Source: Planctomycetota bacterium (GTDB lineage: Bacteria > Planctomycetota > Phycisphaerae > Sedimentisphaerales > Anaerohalosphaeraceae). Taken from it: a stretch of 16,808 nt of DNA. The stretch covers positions 1 through 16,808 of the forward strand of contig QNBS01000006.1 in NCBI GenBank assembly GCA_003644175.1, in the 5' to 3' direction. Position 1 is the first letter of the stretch, and the number at the start of each line of letters is the position of its first letter. Below are positions 1-7,532 of the stretch, piece after piece. Below the pieces are notes generated by a model. The model saw only the letters and a list, made by a program, of their open reading frames with translations, searched no databases and was not told where the DNA came from. Made by a program: the position numbers and the translations under genes.

Positions 1-496
1 ACTCCAGCGCAACCTCTGCGGTGGCGCCTTCTGCGCGGAGCCTGCCGGTTCGGGCGAGGGTCTGCGGCCTTATTCCGATGTGGGCCATCACCGCCATATT
101 GGCATCGCTAACTGCTTTTATTACATCGAGTTGCGCCTCGGAGGCCTCGATCTTGATCAGTTGCGCGCCCGCCTGCCGGACAAACCTGCCGGCGTTTTTT
201 ACCGCTTCATAAATACCCGTCGTGTACGAAAGAAACGGCATGTCGGCGGCAAGGCAGACATCAGGCGCGGCGCGCCTGACGGCGGCGGTTATTGTGACCA
301 TAAAGTCCATTGTCGCAGGCAAGGTTGAGGCGTGTCCGAGGATGATCTGCGCCGCCGAATCCCCCACCAGTATCATGTCCACTCCCGCCCGGGCGACCAG
401 GCGGGCGGTTGTATAATCGTAGCAACTGACCGCGACGATCTTGCGGTCCTGCCGGCGGGCTTCTATAAGGTCCGATAAGGTTATGGGCTTGGCCAT
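1..496 (-). CDS. panB: 3-methyl-2-oxobutanoate hydroxymethyltransferase, N-terminal part (cut by window edge)
   Basis: This enzyme transfers a hydroxymethyl group from 5,10-methylene-tetrahydrofolate to alpha-ketoisovalerate, making ketopantoate, the first committed step of pantothenate and coenzyme A synthesis in the cytoplasm. About 165 residues are visible and the 3' end lies beyond base 1. Family hallmarks are clear and in order: SCYDYTTARL near residue 24, the metal-binding VGDS near 44-47, GHASTLPAT, the second metal aspartate in ADMPFLSY, and the substrate-binding lysine/glutamate of LIKIEAS. The catalytic glutamate region is off the window. The ATG at 496 starts MAKPITLSDL, aligns with the family N-terminus and has an AGGA motif nine bases upstream. 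It lies downstream of the secretion operon on the same strand, but the 430-base gap and a candidate promoter suggest its own transcription. The functional link to secretion is probably only positional. Confidence 0.93.
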   Translation of the reverse strand, partial: MAKPITLSDLIEARRQDRKIVAVSCYDYTTARLVARAGVDMILVGDSAAQIILGHASTLPATMDFMVTITAAVRRAAPDVCLAADMPFLSYTTGIYEAVKNAGRFVRQAGAQLIKIEASEAQLDVIKAVSDANMAVMAHIGIRPQTLARTGRLRAEGATAEVALE

Positions 497-531
497 TTTT
501 TAGTATCCTGAAAAATAAAATTGCCAAATAC

Positions 532-560
532 AGAGTATTCTATGGGCAGGCGGTTATCAA
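532..560 (-). promoter_or_regulatory. panB: Candidate sigma-70 promoter for panB
   Basis: On the minus strand a TTGATA -35 box (560-555) is separated by 17 bases from TACTCT (537-532). Transcription would begin near 525, about 30 bases before the panB ATG. The -35 match is good and the -10 match is only moderate, so this is a plausible call by position and spacing rather than a strong one. Confidence 0.35.
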
Positions 561-642
561 GAAAAAAAACGGTTCTTGAACCCTTATCGGACCCTGTCGT
601 CGGCATGTTGAGACCGGGCAAGCAGTTTTTTTGAGAAAAAAA

Positions 643-673
643 TTGACTCTGGCCAAAAAAATAGTACTATTTT
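643..673 (+). promoter_or_regulatory. Plus-strand promoter with overlapping palindromic operator-like site
   Basis: TTGACT (643-648), a 16-base spacer and TACTAT (665-670) form a good sigma-70 promoter on the plus strand. A perfect 16-base palindrome, AAAATAGTACTATTTT (658-673), covers the -10 box, as expected of a repressor-binding site. No plus-strand protein gene follows. A hairpin ending near 823 could terminate a short RNA of about 145 bases. It could instead be an AT-rich spacer with chance symmetry. Confidence 0.35.
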
Positions 674-685
674 AGTAAACCTGTC

Positions 686-772
686 CTAAAGTACTGGCCG
701 TATCTGCTCGATATAAGATGTAAGAGACGTTTTGGTCAGGTTGTGATATGGTTTTATAATTATGCTTTTCAT
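686..772 (-). CDS. Possible 28-residue small protein
   Basis: A short ORF starts at the ATG at 772 and stops with TAG at 686-688. It begins MKSIIIKPYHN and ends EQIRPVL. Its main support is an unusually strong Shine-Dalgarno stretch, GGAGGAGGGTG, directly before the ATG, preceded by a hairpin (785-818) and a TATAAA box further upstream near 820. The product is basic to neutral and has no clear membrane helix or signal. I do not recognise a family. It sits between the secretin gene and panB on the same strand. It may be a real small protein, the remnant of a longer gene, or chance. The frame is also open upstream to 877, but the strong ribosome site favours the short form. Confidence 0.28.
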   Translation of the reverse strand: MKSIIIKPYHNLTKTSLTSYIEQIRPVL

Positions 773-784
773 CACCCTCCTCCG

Positions 785-823
785 AAGCCAGATTCTGCTT
801 TGTATTGGGATCTGGCTTTTATA
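785..823 (+). terminator. Hairpin followed by T-run; possible terminator of a short plus-strand RNA
   Basis: AAGCCAGAT (785-793) pairs perfectly with ATCTGGCTT (810-818) across a 16-base loop. On the plus strand the stem is followed by TTTTATAAT, as in an intrinsic terminator. On the minus strand the same hairpin sits immediately upstream of the strong ribosome site of the 28-residue ORF, so it could instead be a 5' leader element of that gene. The long loop makes it a moderate terminator at best. Confidence 0.35.
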
Positions 824-925
824 ATGCGCTTTTCCAGACCAAAACACGCCGCTGCCGTTATCGACAAAGCCCGACACGTATTTATCGGCGCCGGGCGCTG
901 ATCGCGGCTCACAGCAAGCCCGCTA

Positions 926-2182
926 TCAGGGAGATATATTGGCTGCTCCGTTAATTAGTCCGAACACGTCTTTCAAGACTTCAAATTCCGGTCTTTTGTG
1001 CTTCTGAAACTCCGGCGGCGGGCTGTTTTTCAATTCATTGAATTGCTCCATCTCCCTTTCAGTCAGAGGCTGGCCCTTGTAAATGTGCGGAGAGAGAAAA
1101 ACGACAAGCTCGGTGTGTTCTGTTTCAATCTTATCGTTGGAGAACAGAAATCCGATGAGAGGCAGATCACCGAGCAGGGGTATCTTGTCAATCGATTTCT
1201 TGAGGTCTCTGCGTCGCAAGCCTCCGAGGACGACCGCCTGGCCGTCATCCATTATCAATGTGGTCGAGGCTCTTCTTATGTCGATTATCGGAACATCACT
1301 GTTACTTTGTCCGAACCTGCCGGTATTGACGCTTTGTTCTGGTGAAACTGTAAGCTTGATTTTTTGTTCATCGGTAACTAAGACGTTAACGGTCAGCAGG
1401 ACGCCGACTTCCTTAAACTCCGTCGTGGTCAACTGTGCAGCACCTTCGGTAGAGTCGCTCAGTTCGATGTAGGGTATTTCCTCGATGGTCTGGATGGTTG
1501 CTTGCTGACCGCTGAGGACCATTACCTTGGGGCTGGCCAGTATCTCGATATCACGGATTTCCTGCAGAGCGTGCACGGTGACATCTATGCCGTCATGCAG
1601 GAAGGAAAAGTCCATGCCGCTGGAGGTAGCCAGCGTCGCTGCAAGAGACTGGGTGTAGCTCTCAGTGTTTCCCCTGCCCGTTACATGCTCCCAGTTGACG
1701 CCGATTTCCGTGTCGTCTTGCAGTTTAACATCGACCATGACCACCTCGATCATCACCTGCTGGGGCGTCTTGTCGATCTTATTGATTTCGGCGACTATCA
1801 TTTGAAGTTTCTCGGGTGTATCGCAGATAATGATGGAATTCGTGTCGGAATCAATGGATATCTTTCCATAGGCCGACAAGAGGTTTGATGCGACCGGTTC
1901 GACGCTTGCCGCCTCAAGGAACTTCAGCATCACCGTCTGCATGTACATGTCGGGGATTACTTCGACGACCGACTGTCCCCCTGCCGATTTGAATATTCCC
2001 GGAACCAGGTCTTCCTTTGCTTTGACAATAGGCTTGACCACTTCAAAAGGATTCTCCTTGCCTATGCTTTCGAGAGTCAAGTCCTTACTGCTTCTTTGAG
2101 CCGAAGTCGGCAGAGTCGGCAGGCAAAGAGCAATTGCCGGCAATAAGAAAAGCATCGCCCTTAATGGTTTTCGTTCATTCAT
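926..2182 (-). CDS. Compact secretin (GspD/PilQ family), outer-membrane channel
   Basis: Secretins form the multimeric gated channel in the outer membrane through which pseudopilins, pili or cargo pass. The protein has 418 residues, short against about 650 for typical GspD. A signal peptide covers roughly residues 1-28 (hydrophobic MLFLLPAIALCL, cleavage near TSA-Q) and there is no lipobox cysteine. One small N-domain of secretin type covers about 72-140 (ISIDSDTNSIIICD). The secretin core follows from about 145 to 370, with ILASPKVMVLSGQQATIQ, VPIIDIRRASTTLIM and IPLLGDLPLIGFLFS. A charged tail follows. The N0 and extra N-domains of long secretins are missing. I chose the ATG at 2182 because AAGGAG lies ten bases before it; a TTG at 2206 is an alternative. 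It overlaps the stop of the PilO-like gene by eight bases (ATGAATGA) and is the last gene of the machine's operon. Confidence 0.93.
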   Translation of the reverse strand: MNERKPLRAMLFLLPAIALCLPTLPTSAQRSSKDLTLESIGKENPFEVVKPIVKAKEDLVPGIFKSAGGQSVVEVIPDMYMQTVMLKFLEAASVEPVASNLLSAYGKISIDSDTNSIIICDTPEKLQMIVAEINKIDKTPQQVMIEVVMVDVKLQDDTEIGVNWEHVTGRGNTESYTQSLAATLATSSGMDFSFLHDGIDVTVHALQEIRDIEILASPKVMVLSGQQATIQTIEEIPYIELSDSTEGAAQLTTTEFKEVGVLLTVNVLVTDEQKIKLTVSPEQSVNTGRFGQSNSDVPIIDIRRASTTLIMDDGQAVVLGGLRRRDLKKSIDKIPLLGDLPLIGFLFSNDKIETEHTELVVFLSPHIYKGQPLTEREMEQFNELKNSPPPEFQKHKRPEFEVLKDVFGLINGAANISP

Positions 2183-2774
2183 TTTCTTTCTGCTCCTTAT
2201 CTTCAATTATGTGAATCGTGATTGTCATCCGGCAATACAACGGCCCGTTTATCATGCTGTCTGATTCGATGGTCAAATCAGTAATGGTAATTCTCTGTGT
2301 ATAGCTGTTCAGTTTTGTGAGAAAGTTTATGACGTCCCCGTAGGTGCTTGTGAAACTGATTACCGCGCGTTTAACAACGATGCTGCCGGTTTCACCTTCA
2401 TCGTTTTTATAGGAGACCGACTCCGGAGGCATAAACGTCAGCTGATCGAGGTCGCAGTTGGACTGACAGGCAATCGGTTCAAGGTCCTGGAATAATTCAG
2501 CCGCACGTTTGGCGCTAAAGAAACGGCCCTGCACCCGTGCAATTTCGTCATTCAGTTTGCTTACTTCGTCCCTCTTGGACGCCATCTGGCCTTTGATCAC
2601 CGTGGTCATTTTGCCGGCGTCGCCCAACATATTCTCATAGAGTTGTGCGGCGCGAAGATAGGTGGTCTGGGGCAAAATAATCCAGTTGAAGGCCATAAAG
2701 GCGACAAGGATGATTACTGAAAGCAAAACCATCAACTTCGACCTTGGATTAAGTTTTGTTATGCCGGCGTTCAA
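2175..2774 (-). CDS. PilO-like inner-membrane alignment protein
   Basis: This is a bitopic inner-membrane protein of PilO/GspM character, thought to work with PilN to join the cytoplasmic platform to the secretin. From the TTG at 2774 it has 199 residues: a short basic N-terminus (KLNPRSK), a membrane helix at about 14-35 (LMVLLSVIILVAFMAFNW), a periplasmic coiled-coil stretch to about 100 (SKRDEVSKLNDEIARVQ), then an alternating beta/alpha region ending in an acidic-basic tail. The identification rests on size, topology and position between the PilMN fusion and the secretin, as in pilMNOPQ; sequence similarity alone would be weak. The TTG has AAAGG seven bases upstream and lies ten bases past the preceding stop. 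A GTG at 2810 keeps frame but has no ribosome site. No PilP gene follows. Confidence 0.78.
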   Translation of the reverse strand: MNAGITKLNPRSKLMVLLSVIILVAFMAFNWIILPQTTYLRAAQLYENMLGDAGKMTTVIKGQMASKRDEVSKLNDEIARVQGRFFSAKRAAELFQDLEPIACQSNCDLDQLTFMPPESVSYKNDEGETGSIVVKRAVISFTSTYGDVINFLTKLNSYTQRITITDLTIESDSMINGPLYCRMTITIHIIEDKEQKENE

Positions 2775-2784
2775 AATAAGGCCT

Positions 2785-4293
2785 TTATCCTTTATCAGGG
2801 GACAACACACAGGTTATGGAATAAGCAACCATACCTTCCACACGGAGATTCTTCTGGGTTTGTGCGACTACAGCTGATTCAATATATTGAGACTCGCCCA
2901 GGAGTTCGGCAAAGATATGGATTGACTTAAAGGACGCGGCGTTGCCATGGAGAACAAGGTCGGCGCCGTCAGAGTTTGATATGCTGGTTATGTACAGAGT
3001 AGCCGGAGTATTCTTTCGAATATCATCCAGTATCTGAGGCCAGAGATATTCTTCTTTGGTTTCGAATATTTCACGCATCCTTTCCTTTTTATCGGAAAGG
3101 TATGCAATCTGCATGTTGACGCGTCGTTGGTCGTCCAGCAGTTGTTCAATGTTGTCCTCGGCGCCGGCGGCTTTTCGCCGTTCCATTATCTTCTGAGTTT
3201 GTTCCAGCCGCACCCTCAGGATTCCGGCACAGACAAATGTGATTAACAACACAACCGCTGCGATATTCGCCACTACGAGAGCGAATTTTTTGGCGGCTTG
3301 TGTCTCCTTGGCCTCGGCAGGAATAAGATTCATGGCCAAATCCGATCCTGAGACCTGGAGTTGGCGCATAGCCAGCCCTGCCGCTGTGATTGAACAGTGC
3401 TCTATTCTGTCGTTTTTGACGAGGATGGTATCGTCATACACGCCGGCGGAGCAGCATACATTTGCATTGAGGCCAAAGCTCTTCTGCAATGCAAATTCGA
3501 GGTCATTGGCCTGGACAGTCGGATTCTCAAGAACGGCCAGAATCTCCCACTTTTCCTCCGCCGAACTGACTTCAATGTCATAGTACTGAATGACCGAATT
3601 AATCTCCCGCTCACAGCAATCAATATATGCATCCTGATCGTCGGTCTCCGAGTCTATTTCAATTGAGCGGATGAAATCCAGTTCGTCCTTTCTAAAGACG
3701 CATATTGTCACAACAGAACCGTGGACAAGAGCAATAAGTACATTAGAACCGTATCTGTTGCATATTTTTTTATTGTAAACGGCCCTGGCGGCGGCTACCA
3801 CCGCCGGCTCGATCGCCGCTGCGTCCACGCCGGCAATACTGCATGTTTTCAGAAGGTCGGCAAGCTTGTCGCAATCGGTTGCGCCGACAAATATGCAACC
3901 CAATTCATTCTGCGCCAACTTCTTTAGCATACAGAAGTCATGTTGGGACTCCTTACCCGCCAAGGCCGGGGAATGCCGGATTTCGGACTTTATGAACGTA
4001 TTCATATTGCTCGGGAGACTTTCCGGCAGTTGAATAATCTGGGTTAGAGCAGGCCTTGCAACGAGTGAAACCGTAGCCCGGCGAACGGAAATCCTGCTCT
4101 TCCTGAGCAATTTTTTTATCGCGGCGCCAAGCAAGATGGGATTGGCGATATTGCCGTCGACAATCGCCCCCTGGGGTACTTCGGCCTGGCCCTGCCTGAG
4201 CAGCTTGACGCCGGAGACCGTCTTCTTGAGCAAAGCGGCGCTTATCCGATGCTCGGATATGTCTATTCCCAATGCTGTTTTTGATTTCAGCAT
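2785..4293 (-). CDS. PilM-PilN fusion (GspL-like assembly platform protein)
   Basis: The protein has 502 residues and combines two normally separate pilus-assembly proteins. Residues 1 to about 315 are an actin-like PilM domain: ALGIDIS at 7-13, VSLVARPALTQIIQLP near 75-90, IEPAVVAAARAVY at 161-173, and a phosphate-loop-like AAGLAMR near 304-310. Then comes the typical PilN start MNLIPAE at 321-327, which in PilN binds the PilM groove. A membrane helix follows at about 338-359, a coiled coil to about 410, and a PilN-type periplasmic ferredoxin-like fold to the end. The arrangement (cytoplasmic actin-like, helix, periplasmic domain) is that of GspL. The ATG at 4293 overlaps the preceding stop by one base (TGATG), implying coupled translation. 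A TTG three bases upstream is a less likely start. The role is to connect the ATPase on the cytoplasmic side to PilO and the secretin. Confidence 0.88.
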   Translation of the reverse strand: MLKSKTALGIDISEHRISAALLKKTVSGVKLLRQGQAEVPQGAIVDGNIANPILLGAAIKKLLRKSRISVRRATVSLVARPALTQIIQLPESLPSNMNTFIKSEIRHSPALAGKESQHDFCMLKKLAQNELGCIFVGATDCDKLADLLKTCSIAGVDAAAIEPAVVAAARAVYNKKICNRYGSNVLIALVHGSVVTICVFRKDELDFIRSIEIDSETDDQDAYIDCCEREINSVIQYYDIEVSSAEEKWEILAVLENPTVQANDLEFALQKSFGLNANVCCSAGVYDDTILVKNDRIEHCSITAAGLAMRQLQVSGSDLAMNLIPAEAKETQAAKKFALVVANIAAVVLLITFVCAGILRVRLEQTQKIMERRKAAGAEDNIEQLLDDQRRVNMQIAYLSDKKERMREIFETKEEYLWPQILDDIRKNTPATLYITSISNSDGADLVLHGNAASFKSIHIFAELLGESQYIESAVVAQTQKNLRVEGMVAYSITCVLSPDKG

Positions 4294-4739
4294 CAATCTT
4301 CGTCCTCGTCCCCGTCCCCGTTAATCCACAACTTGTCAATCCGTACTATATAGGGGCTGACAGACCCAACCGTAATGTCGGCCTCGACCCTGGCGACAAA
4401 ACCCTGCGAAGACGTTCCTGTCGATTCAATTGTCAGATTAGGCAGATCGCCTGACACTTCGACCGTATAGGAATGGGAACCGAAGGACTTATCGTCAAAA
4501 CCATCGTCCCATTCATCATCGGCGCGTATTTCCGAGAATGCGTCGTTAAGGCCCGCTTCGGCGACAGCCAGCGCCTGTGAAGCATAAACATGGTTCTGCA
4601 TAAGCTGTATTTCCTCGGTGTTTATTTGCAGCATACCGGTGACCAGCGCCGAAAGCAGCGCAATGATAAACACCACTATCAGCATGACAGAACCTTGATT
4701 TTTCTTCCTGCACATCATATGGCGCATATTGTTAATCAT
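4293..4739 (-). CDS. GspK/PilX-like minor pseudopilin
   Basis: This small protein of 148 residues has a type III-signal-like N-terminus: basic leader, glycine 16 (QG-SVMLIVVF), then a long hydrophobic helix. It runs into QALAVAEAGLNDAFSEIR, the stretch typical of PilX/GspK N-terminal domains. The glutamate at mature position 5 is absent, as is usual in GspK and PilX, which cap the tip of the minor pseudopilin complex. GspK proteins are generally about 300 residues, so this one is short. The remaining head (about 75-140) looks like one beta-rich domain and ends in an acidic repeat (NGDGDEDED) whose GGAC/GAGGAC codons also supply the ribosome site of the next gene. The ATG at 4739 has no clear Shine-Dalgarno motif; ATGs at 4727, 4718 and 4715 are alternatives. 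It is separated from the upstream LamG gene by 256 bases. Confidence 0.72.
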   Translation of the reverse strand: MINNMRHMMCRKKNQGSVMLIVVFIIALLSALVTGMLQINTEEIQLMQNHVYASQALAVAEAGLNDAFSEIRADDEWDDGFDDKSFGSHSYTVEVSGDLPNLTIESTGTSSQGFVARVEADITVGSVSPYIVRIDKLWINGDGDEDED

Positions 4740-4757
4740 ATTGACACCATCACTCTT

Positions 4758-4787
4758 ATTGTATTACTCGGCAAAATGCAAAGGTAA
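4758..4787 (-). promoter_or_regulatory. Weak candidate internal promoter before the gspK-like gene
   Basis: On the minus strand TTACCT (4787-4782) lies 18 bases before TACAAT (4763-4758). The -10 box is good and the -35 box is poor. Transcription would begin near 4751, only about 12 bases before the ATG. The 256-base gap between the two operon halves makes a separate promoter reasonable. I see nothing else in this gap: no terminator hairpin and no credible ORF. Confidence 0.22.
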
Positions 4788-4995
4788 GGCAATCTAAGTT
4801 TGCAGTAATCTCGATCTGTCGGGATAACATGAATATTTACAAGGTTATCGCTATGCCGGCTGATGGACGGCACTATTACCGGGCGTCGCCAATTGCATTT
4901 CCGGCTGATTTGGCGGGTTCCACCAGTCGTCCTATAATCGGGAGCGGGCGTGTGAAGTTTCAGTCGGTACGGTTAAGCTTCGTATACAATCTCAA

Positions 4996-7473
4996 TCAGG
5001 GTAAGAACTCGCCGGTGGTGCCAGCCCTTGGTGCTATTCCGATTGTCAGCATCTGCGATTCCTGTGACGCAGTCAGCGAGAAAGTGCTGCTGCCGCTGCT
5101 GCCGCTGCCGGACTGTTTAATGTATCCAGCACCGCCTGAGACAGTACCGCCGCCGCCGCCGCCCGGTGCTATGGCAACTGTCGCAGCAACCCACTTCTTA
5201 CTGCCGTTCATAGAGAAGGCGCCTGTGCCCGTACTGCCCGCTGAGACCTCGTATTCATACGCCGCCGCACTAACCACACTGCCGGAGGAGTCATCCTGGA
5301 ATATCGCGGTTGTCCCACTTGGCCAATATGAAGATTTCTGCTCATCGCCTTCGGCACCGTACATTCGGAGGATTAGGCCGTCATCAACTGTTGTGGTTAC
5401 CGAAGGCGCCGTTGGGCTGGAACTGTCGCCGGTTCCATCACCTGAGGCGTTAATCGGACTACCGGTGTTTATCCCGCTGATGCGGTGAATTGCGCCAAGC
5501 CATTTTTTCGATGAGCTGCCACTCCATGTGTATGTTGCAGGTTCGGAACTGCCGATTTTCCAGTATGTTGCCAGGCGAATACTGTTGGACCTGTTGCTGT
5601 CTGTGATCTCTGTCCAGCCGCCGGGAATACTGCTGATGCTGGCGCCGCCTTCCTGAGCAATCTGCGCAAGGTAGAGATCACCATCAGGTCGCGTGGCAGG
5701 CATGCTCATCACGAAATTACTGGAGCCACCCGTCTCCTTGGAGATGGTCGTGCTCTCGAGCGTGGCGCTGCCGCCACCGGCATTGCTGCTGTCCATAGTA
5801 ATGGCCGTATGGCCGGTCAAACCCGGATCATCCCTGGTGATATCGCTATCGTCAAAGGCGCCGAGCCGCAGAATGATGGCATCGCCAACGGTGGTGGTTA
5901 CAGCCGGGCTGACTGGTGTGCTGCCGGACTGTCCACTTTCGCTATAGACATTAATAGGGTCGGAAGTATCATGGTTGACAAATCTCATCATCCAGCCGTA
6001 TGCCTGTTCGCCGCCCGACCAGGTAAACTGATGAGTAGCCGGTTCTGAGGCATCAACGTTTTTCCACCATGCACCTAATGTAACCTCAGATGATTGCTCA
6101 TCAATCTCGATCTCTGTCCAGCCCTGTCCTCCCGGAGGCGACAGCGATGATTCGGTGTCGCCGTCAGTAGCAACGGCTGCTATCAAGAGATCATCTTCTT
6201 CTGCGCCGGGCGGTGTTGAAATGGTCAGCGATGTAGTATCGGAAGCTGCTTTGGCCTCGGTAAATTCCCTGTATCTGAGTATATTGACAAGTGCCGCTAT
6301 TTCATCGGCGTCCAGCGCCCGGTTGTAAATTCGCACATCATCCAGGAGTCCGTCGAATCGCCAAGTGCCTTCTCGTCTCTTGCCGATACACAGTCCGCTG
6401 TTGGCGAAATGTGATCCCGAGTGGGTCACTGCCGGCCCCTCCTGAACAGCGTTGACATAGACTTTGAAATCGGTCCCATCCCAGGTGACGGCCAGGTGAT
6501 GCCAGTCGGCCGATGACCACGAACTGGTGGTTGTTTTGATGTTGTTGTATTTGACACCGTCGATATAGACGCCTAGACCGATCTTGCCGTCACCACCCAT
6601 ATTGAAGGTCCAGTAGGGACGACTGGTTCCCGCCGCATCCATCCAGTCGAAAAACCTCTCCGTGCCTGATGCGAATGACCAGTCGGCATCGGGTTTGAAC
6701 CAGAGCGCAAAGGTGAAGGCCGTTTCAGGGACCGCCATGGAAGGGGCCAACACAGAGTCATTATTACCGTCAAACTCCAGTGCGCCGTCTATAACTCCAC
6801 CGGTCCATTCATCGCCGGACATATTTTTCAGTGTACCGTGGTTGTCGTTTCCGCTGCTGTCATTGGCGGTCGTACCGGAAGTCTCATCCAGTTTCCACCA
6901 GCCCACAAGTCCGGCAACCGGGTTATCTCCATTTATACGCAGAAAAGCCCATGATGTGAAGGTTTTATCCTGGCCGAGTGCGGCGGAATTGGTCAGTGTA
7001 ACATCCACTTTCACCATGCGGATGGAGTCGATGTCGGTTATTGGAGTATCTAAATCATCTAAACCATAGCATGTAAATCGCAGAGAACCGACAGGACCCG
7101 CCACATCGTCAAGGCTTCCGGCAAGTCCAAACCCCACATAGTTATTTGCCATAACGGCGTATCTATAAGTGCTTCCATTTTCAGCTTCAAACTCGATATA
7201 ACCGTTGGTTTCATCCGGATCACTTACTGCAGTTATCCGAACGCTTTTCATCAGGTTTTTGTATATGTGATCTGTTATGACCCTGCCGTTTTGAAGGGCC
7301 TCGGCCGCTCCCCGCCTGGAGGCCCAACTGTTATTGATGTTGAGGAATTGCGGAAGCACCGCGGCGAAAACAACCGCCATGATGGCAAGAGCTACGACCA
7401 TCTCCATGAGAGTCAACGCTCTGTTCGGACCTCTGAACGCTCCACGATTATTGTTTGACAGTGCACTCATCAT
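4996..7473 (-). CDS. Giant GspJ-like pseudopilin with LamG domain and two repeated beta-rich modules
   Basis: This 825-residue protein begins as a minor pseudopilin and continues as a large extracytoplasmic passenger. The leader (1-19) is followed by the N-methylation helix ALTLMEMVVALAIM, with alanine at -1 and glutamate 24 at +5. A J-type head extends to about 182 and is closely similar to that of the next-upstream gene. A LamG/concanavalin-like domain spans about 188-395 (VGWWKLDETSG, ALEFDGNNDSV, FTFALWFKPDA, WHHLAVTWDG, GLLDDVRIYNRAL). Two related modules follow at about 413-588 and 582-770, each with a GWTEI strand, an EPAT-TWSG strand and a VTTTV strand. The end (771-825) is Gly/Ser-rich and includes six glycines and perhaps a truncated third module. 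The ATG at 7473 has GGAGGAGG just upstream; an ATG at 7470 is also possible. LamG domains often bind glycans or act in adhesion; that role here is inference. Confidence 0.85.
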   Translation of the reverse strand: MMSALSNNNRGAFRGPNRALTLMEMVVALAIMAVVFAAVLPQFLNINNSWASRRGAAEALQNGRVITDHIYKNLMKSVRITAVSDPDETNGYIEFEAENGSTYRYAVMANNYVGFGLAGSLDDVAGPVGSLRFTCYGLDDLDTPITDIDSIRMVKVDVTLTNSAALGQDKTFTSWAFLRINGDNPVAGLVGWWKLDETSGTTANDSSGNDNHGTLKNMSGDEWTGGVIDGALEFDGNNDSVLAPSMAVPETAFTFALWFKPDADWSFASGTERFFDWMDAAGTSRPYWTFNMGGDGKIGLGVYIDGVKYNNIKTTTSSWSSADWHHLAVTWDGTDFKVYVNAVQEGPAVTHSGSHFANSGLCIGKRREGTWRFDGLLDDVRIYNRALDADEIAALVNILRYREFTEAKAASDTTSLTISTPPGAEEDDLLIAAVATDGDTESSLSPPGGQGWTEIEIDEQSSEVTLGAWWKNVDASEPATHQFTWSGGEQAYGWMMRFVNHDTSDPINVYSESGQSGSTPVSPAVTTTVGDAIILRLGAFDDSDITRDDPGLTGHTAITMDSSNAGGGSATLESTTISKETGGSSNFVMSMPATRPDGDLYLAQIAQEGGASISSIPGGWTEITDSNRSNSIRLATYWKIGSSEPATYTWSGSSSKKWLGAIHRISGINTGSPINASGDGTGDSSSPTAPSVTTTVDDGLILRMYGAEGDEQKSSYWPSGTTAIFQDDSSGSVVSAAAYEYEVSAGSTGTGAFSMNGSKKWVAATVAIAPGGGGGGTVSGGAGYIKQSGSGSSGSSTFSLTASQESQMLTIGIAPRAGTTGEFLP
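7279..7332. repeat. Near-identical head segment, copy 1 (in the LamG pseudopilin)
   Basis: This 54-base stretch matches 8956-9009 at 52 of 54 positions and in the same orientation. It encodes the WASR-GAAEALQNGRV part of both GspJ-like heads. The flanking sequence is also similar but less so. The match shows that the two pseudopilin genes arose by tandem duplication and that this part is strongly conserved or has been homogenised by gene conversion. Confidence 0.85.
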
Positions 7474-7488
7474 GAGCCTCCTCCAATG

Positions 7489-7532
7489 GCAAATTATGGT
7501 CTTTCTTGTAGCAAATCATGGTCTTACTTGTC
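7489..7532. repeat. Imperfect 22-base tandem repeat at the junction of the two giant pseudopilin genes
   Basis: Two head-to-tail 22-base units, 7489-7510 and 7511-7532, agree at 19 of 22 positions. The right unit codes for the last residues and stop of the propeller pseudopilin on the minus strand; the left unit is intergenic. This looks like a small duplication at the gene boundary, perhaps a scar of passenger-domain exchange or slippage. Confidence 0.6.

Noticed and set aside
562..583. GGTT/AACC hairpin followed by eight T on the minus strand, a possible terminator before panB
   Set aside because: The stem is only about four base pairs, too weak for an intrinsic terminator, although the T-run is good.
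4960..5003. A prepilin-like LTLIEIV string in another minus frame at the end of the LamG pseudopilin gene
   Set aside because: The frame stops a few codons later, has no leader or ribosome site, and no pilin body follows; it is a coincidence of frame.
5147..5163. (CCG)5 triplet run as a possible phase-variable tract
   Set aside because: Changes in a triplet run would only add or remove glycines without shifting frame, so on/off switching is not expected.
4829..5488. Long plus-strand open frame of 219 codons
   Set aside because: Most of it lies opposite the Gly/Ser-rich end of the LamG pseudopilin gene and is a Pro/Ala/Leu-rich mirror of that repeat-rich sequence. It has no ribosome site and no recognisable domain.
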